Both the position numbers and the translations under genes were made by a program. From Flavimaribacter sp039888615 (lineage in GTDB: Bacteria > Pseudomonadota > Alphaproteobacteria > Rhizobiales > Rhizobiaceae): DNA of 64,000 nucleotides. Below the pieces are notes generated by a model, which saw only the letters and a program-made list of their open reading frames with translations, searched no databases and had not been told where the DNA came from. The stretch lies in assembly GCA_039888615.1 (NCBI GenBank), contig JBDQQS010000020.1, one strand, 5' to 3'. Shown piece after piece: positions 44,756 to 53,603 of the stretch; position 1 is the first letter of the stretch; each line of letters starts with the position of its first letter.

Positions 44756-45829
44756 ATGACGGACGCCAGAAAAAACAGCCTCACCTACAGCGACGCCGGT
44801 GTCGACATCGACGCCGGCAATTCGCTCGTTGAACGGATCAAACCGCTTGTGCGCTCAACAAGGCGCCCGGGTGCCGATGGCGAAATTGGCGGGTTTGGCG
44901 GCTTGTTCGATCTCAAAGCTGCCGGCTTCGAGGATCCTGTCCTTGTCGCCGCCAACGACGGCGTCGGTACAAAACTCAGGATTGCCATTGAAAGCGGCAG
45001 GCTGGACACAGTCGGCATCGACCTTGTCGCCATGTGTGTCAATGACTTGATCGTACAAGGCGCTGAACCGCTGTTTTTCCTCGACTATCTTGCGACCGGC
45101 AAACTGGACCCGGAGGAAGGCGAAGCAATCGTCGCCGGCATTGCAGACGGTTGCCGCCAGGCAGGTTGCGCGTTAATCGGCGGAGAAACCGCCGAAATGC
45201 CCGGAATGTATGCAGGCAAGGACTTCGATCTCGCCGGTTTCGCCGTCGGTGCAGCCGAGCGCGGCCGGTTACTGCCCTCGGGCGCAATCCAGTCAGGCGA
45301 CGTCATTCTGGGCCTTGCGTCTTCCGGCGTGCATTCGAACGGATTTTCGCTTGTCCGCAAGATTGTCGAGATCGCGGGATTGTCCTGGGACGACCCAGCG
45401 CCTTTTTCTCCGGAGATCAGCCTGGCGGAAGCGCTGCTGACCCCGACGCGCATCTATGTCAGATCCCTGTTGGAAACGCTGCGCTTCACCGATCGCATCA
45501 GGGCGCTGGCGCACATCACCGGGGGCGGCTTCCCGGAAAACATTCCGCGAGTTGTGCCGGACGGACTCGCCGCCGAAATCGATCTCGAAGCGCTTGCGCC
45601 TCCACCCATATTCTCCTGGCTTTCTTCTACCGGCGGAATTGAACCTGCTGAAATGTTGCGCACCTTCAATTGCGGCGTCGGAATGATCGCAATCGCCGCT
45701 CCTGAAGACGTCGCCGCGTTGACGGCTTCGCTCGGAACCAACGGCGAAAAGGCCCAACAGATCGGTGTGATTGTCGAACGCGATCCGTCCGAGCCCGGCG
45801 TGCGTTATCGCGGTGCGCTGGGTCTATGA
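44756..45829 (+). CDS. purM: Phosphoribosylformylglycinamidine cyclo-ligase
   Basis: A 357-residue AIR synthetase, fifth step of purine synthesis. Landmarks are LTYSDAGVDIDAGNSLVERI, the ATP loop DPVLVAANDGVGTKLRIA, CVNDLIVQGAEPLFFLDY, GGETAEMPGMY and HITGGGFPENIPRV. The ATG at 44756 follows AGGA; the 19-residue upstream extension is unsupported. It overlaps purN by ATGA. Confidence 0.96.
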   Translation: MTDARKNSLTYSDAGVDIDAGNSLVERIKPLVRSTRRPGADGEIGGFGGLFDLKAAGFEDPVLVAANDGVGTKLRIAIESGRLDTVGIDLVAMCVNDLIVQGAEPLFFLDYLATGKLDPEEGEAIVAGIADGCRQAGCALIGGETAEMPGMYAGKDFDLAGFAVGAAERGRLLPSGAIQSGDVILGLASSGVHSNGFSLVRKIVEIAGLSWDDPAPFSPEISLAEALLTPTRIYVRSLLETLRFTDRIRALAHITGGGFPENIPRVVPDGLAAEIDLEALAPPPIFSWLSSTGGIEPAEMLRTFNCGVGMIAIAAPEDVAALTASLGTNGEKAQQIGVIVERDPSEPGVRYRGALGL

Positions 45830-46509
45830 CCGGAAAGTCGGTCAAGCGGGTCGCCGTATTCATTTCAGGCCGCGGCAGCAATCTGGAAGCGCTGATCGAG
45901 GCCAGCGCGGCACAGGATTGTCCCTACCGGATCGTCGCTGTCCTCTCGGATAACCTGGAGGCGGGCGGACTGACGCTGGCGGCGCGGGAAAACATTCAAA
46001 CATTCGCCATACCACGATCCGGTTTCGGATCGCGCAGCGAACACGAAGCGGCCGTGCTGGATGCCCTGAATTCCATCGACCCTGACATAATTTGCCTCGC
46101 CGGATATATGCGCCTCCTCTCCGCCGAATTTGTCAGACAGTGGAAAGGGCGCATCCTGAATATCCACCCTTCCCTCCTACCGAATCTGCCTGGGCTCGAA
46201 ACACACAAACGCGCGCTTTCGCTCGGCATGCGGATCCACGGATGCACAGTGCATTTTGTCAATGAAGGGATGGATGACGGCCCGATCATTGGACAAGCCG
46301 CCGTTGTGGTGCGACCGGACGACGACGAGGAGACGCTCGCAGCACGGGTTCTAAAGGCGGAACATCGGCTATACCGGGAAATGCTCCGGCTGGCGGCCAC
46401 CGACCGGGTCCGGCTGAGCAGCGGCGGCGAAACGATTTTTGACGACGCCTCTGCGCCGGATTGCGACGATGTCGTCCTGATCTCGCCTATTGAAGGCACG
46501 AAGCGATGA
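45826..46509 (+). CDS. purN: Phosphoribosylglycinamide formyltransferase
   Basis: A 227-residue GAR transformylase using 10-formyl-tetrahydrofolate, third step of purine synthesis. Seen are AVFISGRGSNLEALIEAS, CLAGYMRLLSAEFV, the catalytic NIHPSLLPNLPGLETHKRAL and HFVNEGMDDGPII with the catalytic Asp. Translationally coupled to purM by ATGA. No terminator-like hairpin was seen between its end and the regulator gene 86 bases downstream. Confidence 0.95.
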   Translation: MTGKSVKRVAVFISGRGSNLEALIEASAAQDCPYRIVAVLSDNLEAGGLTLAARENIQTFAIPRSGFGSRSEHEAAVLDALNSIDPDIICLAGYMRLLSAEFVRQWKGRILNIHPSLLPNLPGLETHKRALSLGMRIHGCTVHFVNEGMDDGPIIGQAAVVVRPDDDEETLAARVLKAEHRLYREMLRLAATDRVRLSSGGETIFDDASAPDCDDVVLISPIEGTKR

Positions 46510-46584
46510 ACTTCAGCTGAGCCGCTCACACTCATCAACACCGCCCATGCTGTCATGGAGATGTTAAGAAGCCGGATTACTGCT

Positions 46585-46602
46585 CATTCATCCGAATGAA
46601 TG
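46585..46602. promoter_or_regulatory. Palindrome at the start of the GntR/UTRA regulator gene
   Basis: CATTCAT at 46585-46591 is exactly inverted as ATGAATG at 46596-46602 with CCGA between. The right arm contains the annotated ATG of the regulator, so bound protein would block its own translation start or transcription. It fits an autoregulatory operator but differs from the palindromes before the binding protein gene. Confidence 0.35.
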
Positions 46603-47330
46603 GGCGGGCGATGTTGCGAGACAAATGGAAAACGGTAAGGGCCGCTATCGACGAAGATATCGCCAGTGGCAAATTCGTCCAGGGCGACCGCATCCCAACC
46701 GAAGCCGAGTTGGCTGAAATATATTGCGCCGGCCGTCACTCGGTCAGACGCGCCGTCGCCGAACTGGCCAAAGAGGGCAAGCTCAGCGTCGAACAGGGCC
46801 GTGGCACCTATGTCGAAGCGGTTCCGCGCATCGTCTACGCTATTGGTAAACGCACACGCGTACACCGCAATCTCCTGCCACAGGGCATCAAGGTTACTGG
46901 CGAACTTCTCGATGTCGAGATGACCGATCCGAGCGATGGGCTCCGACAAGTATTGCGGCTTGAGGATGGCGAGCCAGCCATCTCATCGCGACGCATCACC
47001 TATGCGGACGGCCTGCCTGTCGGCTTTGGCGTCGCATGGCGATCGTCCATCCGCTTTCCTGATTTCGTAGAGCGGCAGAGCCTTCTCCTGTCGGCAACCG
47101 AGACCTACAAAACCTACGGAATCACCGACTATGTCAGGGCCGAAACCAACATAGAAAGTCGCCCGGCCCGGCCAGAGGAGGCCGAGTTACTGCGGCAACA
47201 TCCTGATATGCCGGTGATGATACTGCACTCGGTCGATACGCTGATCGACGGAACTCCAATCTGTTACTCCGAAACGGTCTGGTCCACGGCCCGGGTCAGG
47301 TTCACCATTTCGGCGACCAACAACGATTAA
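46596..47330 (+). CDS. GntR-family regulator of the HutC/PhnF branch (UTRA domain)
   Basis: A 244-residue regulator. The N-terminal winged helix runs from about residue 12 to 75 (RAAIDEDIASGKFVQGDRIP, AEIYCAGRHSVRRAVAEL, KLSVEQGRGTYVE) and the UTRA ligand-binding domain fills the rest, with VLRLEDGEPAISSRRITYAD and the closing SETVWSTARVRFTI. It resembles PhnF regulators of phosphonate/phosphate-ester genes. It leads an accessory cassette of a phosphoesterase-fold hydrolase and an ABC importer, which it likely controls. An alternative ATG is at 46611; neither start has a clear binding site. Confidence 0.85.
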   Translation: MNGRAMLRDKWKTVRAAIDEDIASGKFVQGDRIPTEAELAEIYCAGRHSVRRAVAELAKEGKLSVEQGRGTYVEAVPRIVYAIGKRTRVHRNLLPQGIKVTGELLDVEMTDPSDGLRQVLRLEDGEPAISSRRITYADGLPVGFGVAWRSSIRFPDFVERQSLLLSATETYKTYGITDYVRAETNIESRPARPEEAELLRQHPDMPVMILHSVDTLIDGTPICYSETVWSTARVRFTISATNND

Positions 47331-47355
47331 GTCGCCTGGTCGCAACAGTTCTACA

Positions 47356-47370
47356 CCGGTCGCCGACCGG
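47356..47370. promoter_or_regulatory. Perfect inverted repeat between regulator and EEP hydrolase genes
   Basis: CCGGTCG at 47356-47362 and CGACCGG at 47364-47370 are exact inverses around one C. It lies 25 bases past the regulator stop and about 75 before the hydrolase ATG. No T-run follows, so it may be an operator or a weak hairpin rather than a terminator. Confidence 0.35.
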
Positions 47371-47444
47371 ACTTCATCAGAAACCGTCACTGACTTAACC
47401 GGGCCTCGACTGAAGAAGGGGCGCCCCAAAGACAAGGAGTTAAC

Positions 47445-48314
47445 ATGCTCTGCGCGACCTACAACATCCAGTATGGCAGGGGTAAAGACGACCGCTACGA
47501 TCTAGATCGTATCGTAGCTGAATTGGGAAATCCGGACCTCATCGCCCTCCAGGAGGTGGACACCTTTGTTGATCGCTCGGGCATGATCGACCAGGCAGCG
47601 GAGATCGCCGCGCGGCGACCGAACATGTATTGGGTCTACGGCCCTGGCGTCGACGCAGACGCCTCCACCTTCGTCGAAGGTCGCGTCGTCAATCGCCGGC
47701 GGCAATTCGGAAACATGGTGATCTCACGCTGGCCGATCCTTGCATCAGCCAACCACCTCCTTCCGAAGACGGCCTTGTATGGCCAGGTGCACTCCCGTCG
47801 GGCAATGCTCGAAACCGTGATCAAGACGCCCCTTGGGCCGCTGCGCTTCGCCTCGGTGCATTTCGATCATATCGGGCCGCAAACAAGACTGCCGCAAATC
47901 GAGGCGGCGAAAAAAATCTTGCTCGATGGACCAGCGACCGGTGCAACCTGGGGCGGTCCCTTCGACACGGGATGGTTCGACAATCCAGCCCCTCCAATGC
48001 CGGATGACATCATCCTGATGGGCGACTTCAATTTCTCGCCCGATAGCGTGGAATATGACAGGTTTGTCGGCGAGATGACCGAACACCACGGCCGTGTCGG
48101 CGAACTGAGGGGTTTCGTTGACGCCTGGGTGGCCGCAGGTCATGGAGAAGAGGAAGGCGTCACCGTATCTTTCAACAGCTTCGGAAAACGGATCGACCAT
48201 TGCTTCGCCACACATAGGCTCGCGGGGATGGTCAGACGCGCCTGGATAGACAATGACGCGCAAGGATCTGACCACCAGCCGGTCTTCTTCGAATTCGCTG
48301 ACACAACTGCGTAA
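47445..48314 (+). CDS. Endonuclease/exonuclease/phosphatase-fold hydrolase, cytoplasmic
   Basis: A 289-residue EEP/DNase I-fold phosphodiesterase. All metal and catalytic landmarks are present: TYNIQYGRG near the start, LIALQEVD (about residue 30), ASVHFDHIGPQTR (about 140), MGDFNFSPDS (about 194) and the closing RIDHCFATH and GSDHQPVFFE. No signal peptide is seen, so it works in the cytoplasm. AAGGAG six bases before the ATG is strong. Located between a PhnF-like regulator and an importer, it may cleave an imported phosphodiester; this is inference. Confidence 0.87.
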   Translation: MLCATYNIQYGRGKDDRYDLDRIVAELGNPDLIALQEVDTFVDRSGMIDQAAEIAARRPNMYWVYGPGVDADASTFVEGRVVNRRRQFGNMVISRWPILASANHLLPKTALYGQVHSRRAMLETVIKTPLGPLRFASVHFDHIGPQTRLPQIEAAKKILLDGPATGATWGGPFDTGWFDNPAPPMPDDIILMGDFNFSPDSVEYDRFVGEMTEHHGRVGELRGFVDAWVAAGHGEEEGVTVSFNSFGKRIDHCFATHRLAGMVRRAWIDNDAQGSDHQPVFFEFADTTA

Positions 48315-48347
48315 AGGAAACTTCATCCAGGTGTCACGCCTTTGTTA

Positions 48348-48374
48348 TGTCTCGAGACAAACATCCGGATGTTT
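48348..48374. promoter_or_regulatory. Two abutting perfect palindromes before the ABC binding-protein gene
   Basis: TGTCTCGAGACA at 48348-48359 is a perfect 12-base palindrome of the GT-x-T-x2-A-x-AC type known for HutC/PhnF regulators. AAACATCCGGATGTTT at 48359-48374 is a perfect 16-base palindrome sharing one base with it. Both lie in the 120-base gap between the EEP hydrolase and binding-protein genes and are candidate operators for the GntR/UTRA regulator upstream. Confidence 0.5.
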
Positions 48375-48434
48375 CCAGTTCGCGTCTGATCAGCGAACTC
48401 CATTCTCTCTTCTACACGCCCTTTAGGAGCTCCG

Positions 48435-50009
48435 ATGTCTCACCTTATCCGTCCTACGCGCCGCGGCTTTATGACCGGCGCGGCCGCTCTCGCCGGCGCC
48501 GCCACGCTGCGCTTCCCGACCCCTGCCCTGGCCCAGTCCGATCGCCCCGATCTGGTTATCGCCGTGCAGGGTCTCGTCGACAACCTCGAACCGATCGCGG
48601 CCATTTCGAATGTCGGCATGCGCGTCGTCAACGCCATGTATGACACGCTTCTCTACCGCAACTTTCTTTCCAATCCCGATGGTTCGGGCGCGGTGATCGA
48701 ACCCGGTCTTGCAACAAACGTTGAGCGCCTTAACGACCATACCGTTCGCGTTACGCTGCGCGACGACGTGGTCTTTCACAATGGCGAGCCGATGACCGCT
48801 CAGGACGTGGCCTTCTCATTCGGTTACGACCGGATGTTCGGCCCCGAACCGCTCACCCCGCGCGCCGCCTATTTCCGACCCGACCTCGCAGAAGTCAGCG
48901 TCATTGACGACTCGACAGTCGAGTTCGTTACCAACGGACCGGACTACGCAATGGAAAAACGGCTCGCATCCTGGATCGGCTGGGTAGTGCCTGAAGGGTA
49001 TTTTCGAGACAAGGGGCTCGATGGTTTCGGCACCGCGCCCATCGGCACCGGCCCGTACAAGCTGAAGGAATTTCTGCGCGGCGACCGCGTCGTGCTGGAA
49101 GCCAATGAGGACTACTGGCGCGGCCGCCCGACCGCCCGTACGGTGACCTTTGTCGTTGTCCCCGAAACCGCGACCCGCGTTGCTGGTCTGATCTCTGGCG
49201 AATATCACATCGCCTGTGCGCTGAATCCGGACAATATTCCGCTTCTGCAACGCTACAAGGAAGTCGAGGGTCGCGGCGCACAAATCGAAAACACCCATCT
49301 TGTGGTTCACAATCAGGTCGACAATATTCTGGCTGACAAGCGAGTCCGCCGCGCCATGCACAAGTGTATCGATCGCGACGCCCTCAATACCGCTCTGTGG
49401 GCTGGCCTCGCCGGCGTGACCAACGGCTTCCAGCTTCCAATGCAGGGAGAGGCCTACGATCCCGGTCGCGCGCCGTACCGGCAGGATATCGAGGGCGCAA
49501 AAGCGCTGCTCGCAGAAGCCGGATACTCGGGTGAACCGATCACCTATCGCACGCTCAACGACTATTACGTCAATTCCGTCGCCGCCGCCCAGGCCATGCA
49601 GCAATGGTGGCAGGAAGCCGGTCTCAATGTCGAAATCGAGATCAAGGAAAACTGGGGACAGGTCACCGGCGACGGTCTGATGAGCCGCAACTGGTCAAAC
49701 GGATTCCCGCTGACCGACCCGGTCACGCCGCTGACGACAGACTGGCACGAAGGCTCCAACGTTCAGAAGAACTATGGATGGAAGGCGCCGGAGGAGTTCA
49801 ATGCACTGCTCGGCAAAATCCGTTCGATGCCGAACAGTCCGGAACGCAGCGCCGCGTTCCAGCGCGCGCTGGACATATTCGACGACGAAGCCCCCGGCGC
49901 GCCGCTTTATCGCCCCTACGAACTCTACGGCATTCAGTCCTCGATCGGCTGGAGCCCGGTCACGTTCGAATGGATGGAACTGCGGCCGCACAATCTCGCT
50001 TTCGATTGA
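48435..50009 (+). CDS. ABC transporter substrate-binding protein, family 5 (peptide/nickel type), Tat-exported
   Basis: A 524-residue periplasmic binding protein. The leader has a twin-arginine motif (PTRRGFMTGAAALAGAA) and likely cleavage after ALA near residue 34. The family 5 pattern is clear: NAMYDTLLYRNF, LRDDVVFHNGEPMTAQDVAF, APIGTGPYKLKEFLRGD, VRRAMHKCIDRDAL and the C-terminal ALDIFDDEAPGAPLYRPYE. Ligands of this family include peptides, glutathione, nickel chelates and opines; not determinable here. AGGAG precedes the ATG, and the stop overlaps the ATPase start (TGATG). Confidence 0.9.
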   Translation: MSHLIRPTRRGFMTGAAALAGAATLRFPTPALAQSDRPDLVIAVQGLVDNLEPIAAISNVGMRVVNAMYDTLLYRNFLSNPDGSGAVIEPGLATNVERLNDHTVRVTLRDDVVFHNGEPMTAQDVAFSFGYDRMFGPEPLTPRAAYFRPDLAEVSVIDDSTVEFVTNGPDYAMEKRLASWIGWVVPEGYFRDKGLDGFGTAPIGTGPYKLKEFLRGDRVVLEANEDYWRGRPTARTVTFVVVPETATRVAGLISGEYHIACALNPDNIPLLQRYKEVEGRGAQIENTHLVVHNQVDNILADKRVRRAMHKCIDRDALNTALWAGLAGVTNGFQLPMQGEAYDPGRAPYRQDIEGAKALLAEAGYSGEPITYRTLNDYYVNSVAAAQAMQQWWQEAGLNVEIEIKENWGQVTGDGLMSRNWSNGFPLTDPVTPLTTDWHEGSNVQKNYGWKAPEEFNALLGKIRSMPNSPERSAAFQRALDIFDDEAPGAPLYRPYELYGIQSSIGWSPVTFEWMELRPHNLAFD

Positions 50010-51862
50010 TGCAGATCTCATCGCTATCGTCGGCGGCCCCTGCGGCCGCCGGCACACCGCAATTATCAATCGATGGGCTGTCTGTCGCACATCGGACCAG
50101 TCCTCATAATCTGCTGGTCTCGGACGTATCTCTGCAGCTGCCGCCCGGCGGCGCGCTCGGTATCGTCGGTGAATCCGGATCAGGCAAGAGCCTTACCTGT
50201 CTGTCGATCATGGATCTGTTGCCAGGCGCACTCTGGCAGAGCGCCGGTTCCATCCGAATGAACGGCGCGCCGCTTGCTCCCGGACGCAAAGGCATACGCG
50301 GCCGGCGCATCGCCATGATATTCCAGGATCCGGGCGCAACGATGAACCCCTTGCGACGGATTGGGCCGTTTCTTTCCGGTTTAGTAAAGCTGCATCGCGG
50401 GCTGACAGGAGCCGCAGCCGAAGCGGAAGCCGTGCGCCTTCTCGACGCTGTCCGCATGCCTGCGGCGCGGGAGCGCCTGCGCGCCTATCCGCACGAACTC
50501 TCCGGCGGGCAAAACCAGCGCGTAATGATCGCTGGCGCTCTGGCTAGCGACCCAGAAATCCTGCTTGCCGATGAGCCAACCACGGCGCTGGACGTGACGA
50601 CCCAGGCGCAAATCCTTGACCTTCTGGCAGAATTGAGAGCCGAACGAGGCATGGGCCTCGTGCTCGTCAGTCACGATTTCGGCGTAATCGCCGAAGCCGC
50701 CGACCATGTCGCCGTCATGCGCGCTGGCCGCGTGGTTGAGCAAGCGCCAGCCAACCGCCTGTTTTCGTTTCCGCAACACCCATATACGGCTTCTCTGCTT
50801 ACATCCATACCTCCGGAACTGGGTCGCGCATCAGTTTTAACGTCGCGTAAAAGTCCGCCGCGCAATCGCCCATCGAACGCGACGAAGGGAATCGGCATTG
50901 AGGCGCGCGGACTTTCCCGGCTATTCGAAGCTCGCGGCCGCGCCCGAGTCCACGCACTCAATGGCATTGACCTCACCATACAACCGGGTGAAATGCTGGG
51001 GATCGTCGGGGAATCCGGATGCGGCAAATCAACCTTCGGCCGACTGCTCGTCGGCTTGGACAAACCGAGTTTTGGCGACATTCGCGCTGATGGAAAGCCA
51101 CTCGTTACTGACGACGGCGAAGCCTTCCGCAACTCGCGTCGTCGGCTACAACTGGTCTGGCAGGACCCCTTATCCGTGCTCAATCCCCGTTTGTCGATCG
51201 GGTACCAGATCATTGAGGTTCTGCAGACGCATCGAATCACAGACGATACACATAGTCGGATGCTTGAACTGCTCCAGGCGGTCAATCTGAAAGCCGAGCA
51301 TGCGTCGCGATACGCCCATCAGCTTTCTGGGGGCCAGCGGCAACGCGCCGTCATCGCTCGAGCGCTCGCGGTAGAACCGCAGATCGTTGTGTTTGACGAA
51401 CCCGTTTCCGCCCTCGACCTTTCCGTGCAGGCGCAGGTAATAGAAATGATCGCCGATATTCGCAATCGTTTCGAGCTTACCGGGATATTCATCAGCCACG
51501 ACATTCGGGTTGTCCGCTACGTCTCGGATCGTATTGCGGTCATGTATCTCGGACGGATTGTGGAAATCGGGCCAGCAGACGACATATACCACACTCCGAA
51601 GCATCCCTATACGCAGGCCTTGCTTTCCGCTGTCCTCAGCACTGATCCGAAACGTCGCAAATCCAGGAGTATTCTGCGCGGCGATCCGCCCGACCCTGCC
51701 CAAATGCCATCCGGTTGCCCCTTCCACCCCCGCTGCCCCAGGGCCGCGGCCCGATGCAGGGCCGAGACGCCGGCGCTTCAGGCAGGAGCGGACAGCCGTT
51801 TCACGGCATGCCATGCAGTAGATGTCGAAACGTCCGGCCGGCATTGGGAGGTCGCAGCGTGA
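50009..51862 (+). CDS. ABC transporter ATP-binding protein with two fused nucleotide-binding domains
   Basis: A 617-residue protein made of two complete peptide-type ATPase domains. Domain 1 has Walker A GESGSGKS, signature LSGGQNQR and Walker B LLADEPTTALD; domain 2 starts near residue 295 with GESGCGKS, LSGGQRQR and VVFDEPVSALD. The oligopeptide transporter C-terminal element with its CPFHPRCPRA cysteine motif closes the chain. The start at 50009 overlaps the binding-protein stop; an in-frame extension into that gene is spurious. Overlaps the next permease by GTGA. Confidence 0.92.
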   Translation: MQISSLSSAAPAAAGTPQLSIDGLSVAHRTSPHNLLVSDVSLQLPPGGALGIVGESGSGKSLTCLSIMDLLPGALWQSAGSIRMNGAPLAPGRKGIRGRRIAMIFQDPGATMNPLRRIGPFLSGLVKLHRGLTGAAAEAEAVRLLDAVRMPAARERLRAYPHELSGGQNQRVMIAGALASDPEILLADEPTTALDVTTQAQILDLLAELRAERGMGLVLVSHDFGVIAEAADHVAVMRAGRVVEQAPANRLFSFPQHPYTASLLTSIPPELGRASVLTSRKSPPRNRPSNATKGIGIEARGLSRLFEARGRARVHALNGIDLTIQPGEMLGIVGESGCGKSTFGRLLVGLDKPSFGDIRADGKPLVTDDGEAFRNSRRRLQLVWQDPLSVLNPRLSIGYQIIEVLQTHRITDDTHSRMLELLQAVNLKAEHASRYAHQLSGGQRQRAVIARALAVEPQIVVFDEPVSALDLSVQAQVIEMIADIRNRFELTGIFISHDIRVVRYVSDRIAVMYLGRIVEIGPADDIYHTPKHPYTQALLSAVLSTDPKRRKSRSILRGDPPDPAQMPSGCPFHPRCPRAAARCRAETPALQAGADSRFTACHAVDVETSGRHWEVAA

Positions 51863-52782
51863 TCCGTTTCGTCTTCATCCGCACGATACGCGCAATCCTG
51901 ACTGCATTGACCGTCGTGACCACAACTTTCGTTGTTCTGCGCGTGACCGGCGACCCTGTCCAATCATTGCTGCCGGTAGAGACAACGCCGCCCGAAATCA
52001 TCGAACTCTATCGGCGCCTGTGGAATCTCGACCAGCCGCTCTGGCAGCAATATGTCGGCTATTGGCAGGGCATATTCCACGGCACAATGGGACGGTCCTT
52101 CGTCGATGGACGAGATGTGGTCGGCATTATTGCCGAACGCATTCCGATCACGCTTGAATTGATGGGCTGGACCTTCGTTGCGATGCTGGCGATTGGCCTT
52201 CCCGCAGGCATTGCCGCCGCCCTGAACCGTGGAAGCTGGATTGACCGGCTGGTCATGGCCGCAGCAGTTGCAGGGCACGCGCTGCCCGGCTACGTCATGG
52301 GCATCCTGATGATCTGGCTGTTCGCTGTCGAATTGCGTTGGCTGCCGTCCTCCGGTTACGGCACGCCGCAGCATCTGATTATGCCCGTCATAACGCTGTC
52401 GACCGCCTACGGCGCCGTCATCGCCCGTTTCACCAGGGCTGCAGTGCTGGAAGTGCTCGGCCAGCCGCATGTTCTGGCAGCCAGATCACAGGGCTGGGCT
52501 GGTCGCACAATCATGCGCCGCGAAGTACTTCCTAACGCTGCGATACCGCTCGTCACGATTATCGGCCTTTTTCTTGGCGGGCTGATCGGCGGCTCGGTGA
52601 TCGTCGAATGGATCTTCGCCTGGCCGGGCATAGGCCGCCTACTCGTCACATCGGTCTCCGGCCGAGATCTCGCAATTGTCCAGGCGCTCGTCCTGCTGTT
52701 CTCCGCTACAATGATTTTCGCAAACCTTCTGGTCGACCTCGCATATGCATTTCTCAATCCGGCAATCCGCATCCGCGGTTAG
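51859..52782 (+). CDS. ABC transporter permease, DppB type
   Basis: A 307-residue peptide-type permease with six helices: an N-terminal helix followed by the periplasmic loop (RVTGDPVQSLLPVETTPPEI), the core from about residue 95, and the EAA loop ARSQGWAGRTIMRREVLPNA near residue 215. The GTG start at 51859 is fixed by its GTGA overlap with the ATPase stop. Pairs with the next gene as the two membrane subunits. Confidence 0.92.
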   Translation: MIRFVFIRTIRAILTALTVVTTTFVVLRVTGDPVQSLLPVETTPPEIIELYRRLWNLDQPLWQQYVGYWQGIFHGTMGRSFVDGRDVVGIIAERIPITLELMGWTFVAMLAIGLPAGIAAALNRGSWIDRLVMAAAVAGHALPGYVMGILMIWLFAVELRWLPSSGYGTPQHLIMPVITLSTAYGAVIARFTRAAVLEVLGQPHVLAARSQGWAGRTIMRREVLPNAAIPLVTIIGLFLGGLIGGSVIVEWIFAWPGIGRLLVTSVSGRDLAIVQALVLLFSATMIFANLLVDLAYAFLNPAIRIRG

Positions 52783-53602
52783 GCATAATTCTCCGGTGCT
52801 CGTCGCCGCATGCGTCTGGCTCGGACTTATGGTCGTTGTGGCTGTTTTCGCGCCATGGATCGCACCCTACGGCTACGCCGAACAGGATCTGCTCCTGCGC
52901 CTGCAGCCGCCGAGTTTCGCAGGCGGTCCACCAGGACACTGGCTGGGAACGGACCATCTCGGCCGGGATGTCTTCAGCCGGGCCATCTATTCTATCCGCA
53001 TCTCCATGGCGGTCGCCTTCTTCGGAGCATTGATAGGGGCAGTTTTCGGCACTGCGCTTGGCGCGCTCGCAGCTCACAGACGCGGCATCGTCGAGGAAAT
53101 CGTGATGGGGCTGGTCGATGTCCAGGCAGCGCTGCCTTTCCTGATCTTCGCCCTTCTTGTGATCGCGTTTTTCGGCAACGATCTTTTTTTGTTCGTTCTG
53201 GTTGTCGGCTTTCAGGGCTGGGAGCGTTACGCAAGGCTGGCGCGCGGCCTTGTTCTGGACGCAAAGACGCGTGGCTACGCCGCAGCGGCCCGTTCCATGG
53301 GGTTACCTCTGTGGCGGGTCTATTTCGTCCATATCGGGCCCAATATTGCTGGCGCCATGGCCGTCCAGTTCACTCTGAACCTGCCAGAGACAATCATTCT
53401 GGAGGCAGGCCTGTCATTCCTCGGACTGGGCATACAACCGCCGCTGACGTCGCTGGGTCTCATGCTCAATGACAGCCGCAACTACATCGTGTTGCACTGG
53501 TGGCTGCCTGCAGTGCCCGGCGCGCTGATTTTTATCACGGCGCTGTCAATGAGCCTCATCGGCGACGGACTGCGCGATTGGCTCGACCGCTCCCAGAGAT
53601 AG
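52745..53602 (+). CDS. ABC transporter permease, DppC type
   Basis: A 285-residue permease of the DppC branch. The N-terminal helix is VLVAACVWLGLMVVVAVFAP, then the conserved HWLGTDHLGRDVFSRAIYSI, the EAA loop YAAAARSMGLPLWRVYFVHI and LEAGLSFLGLGIQPP. The ATG at 52745 overlaps the preceding permease by 38 bases. It closes the importer operon and is tail-to-tail with the molybdopterin oxidoreductase gene one base away. Confidence 0.92.
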   Translation: MHFSIRQSASAVRHNSPVLVAACVWLGLMVVVAVFAPWIAPYGYAEQDLLLRLQPPSFAGGPPGHWLGTDHLGRDVFSRAIYSIRISMAVAFFGALIGAVFGTALGALAAHRRGIVEEIVMGLVDVQAALPFLIFALLVIAFFGNDLFLFVLVVGFQGWERYARLARGLVLDAKTRGYAAAARSMGLPLWRVYFVHIGPNIAGAMAVQFTLNLPETIILEAGLSFLGLGIQPPLTSLGLMLNDSRNYIVLHWWLPAVPGALIFITALSMSLIGDGLRDWLDRSQR

Positions 53603-53603
53603 C

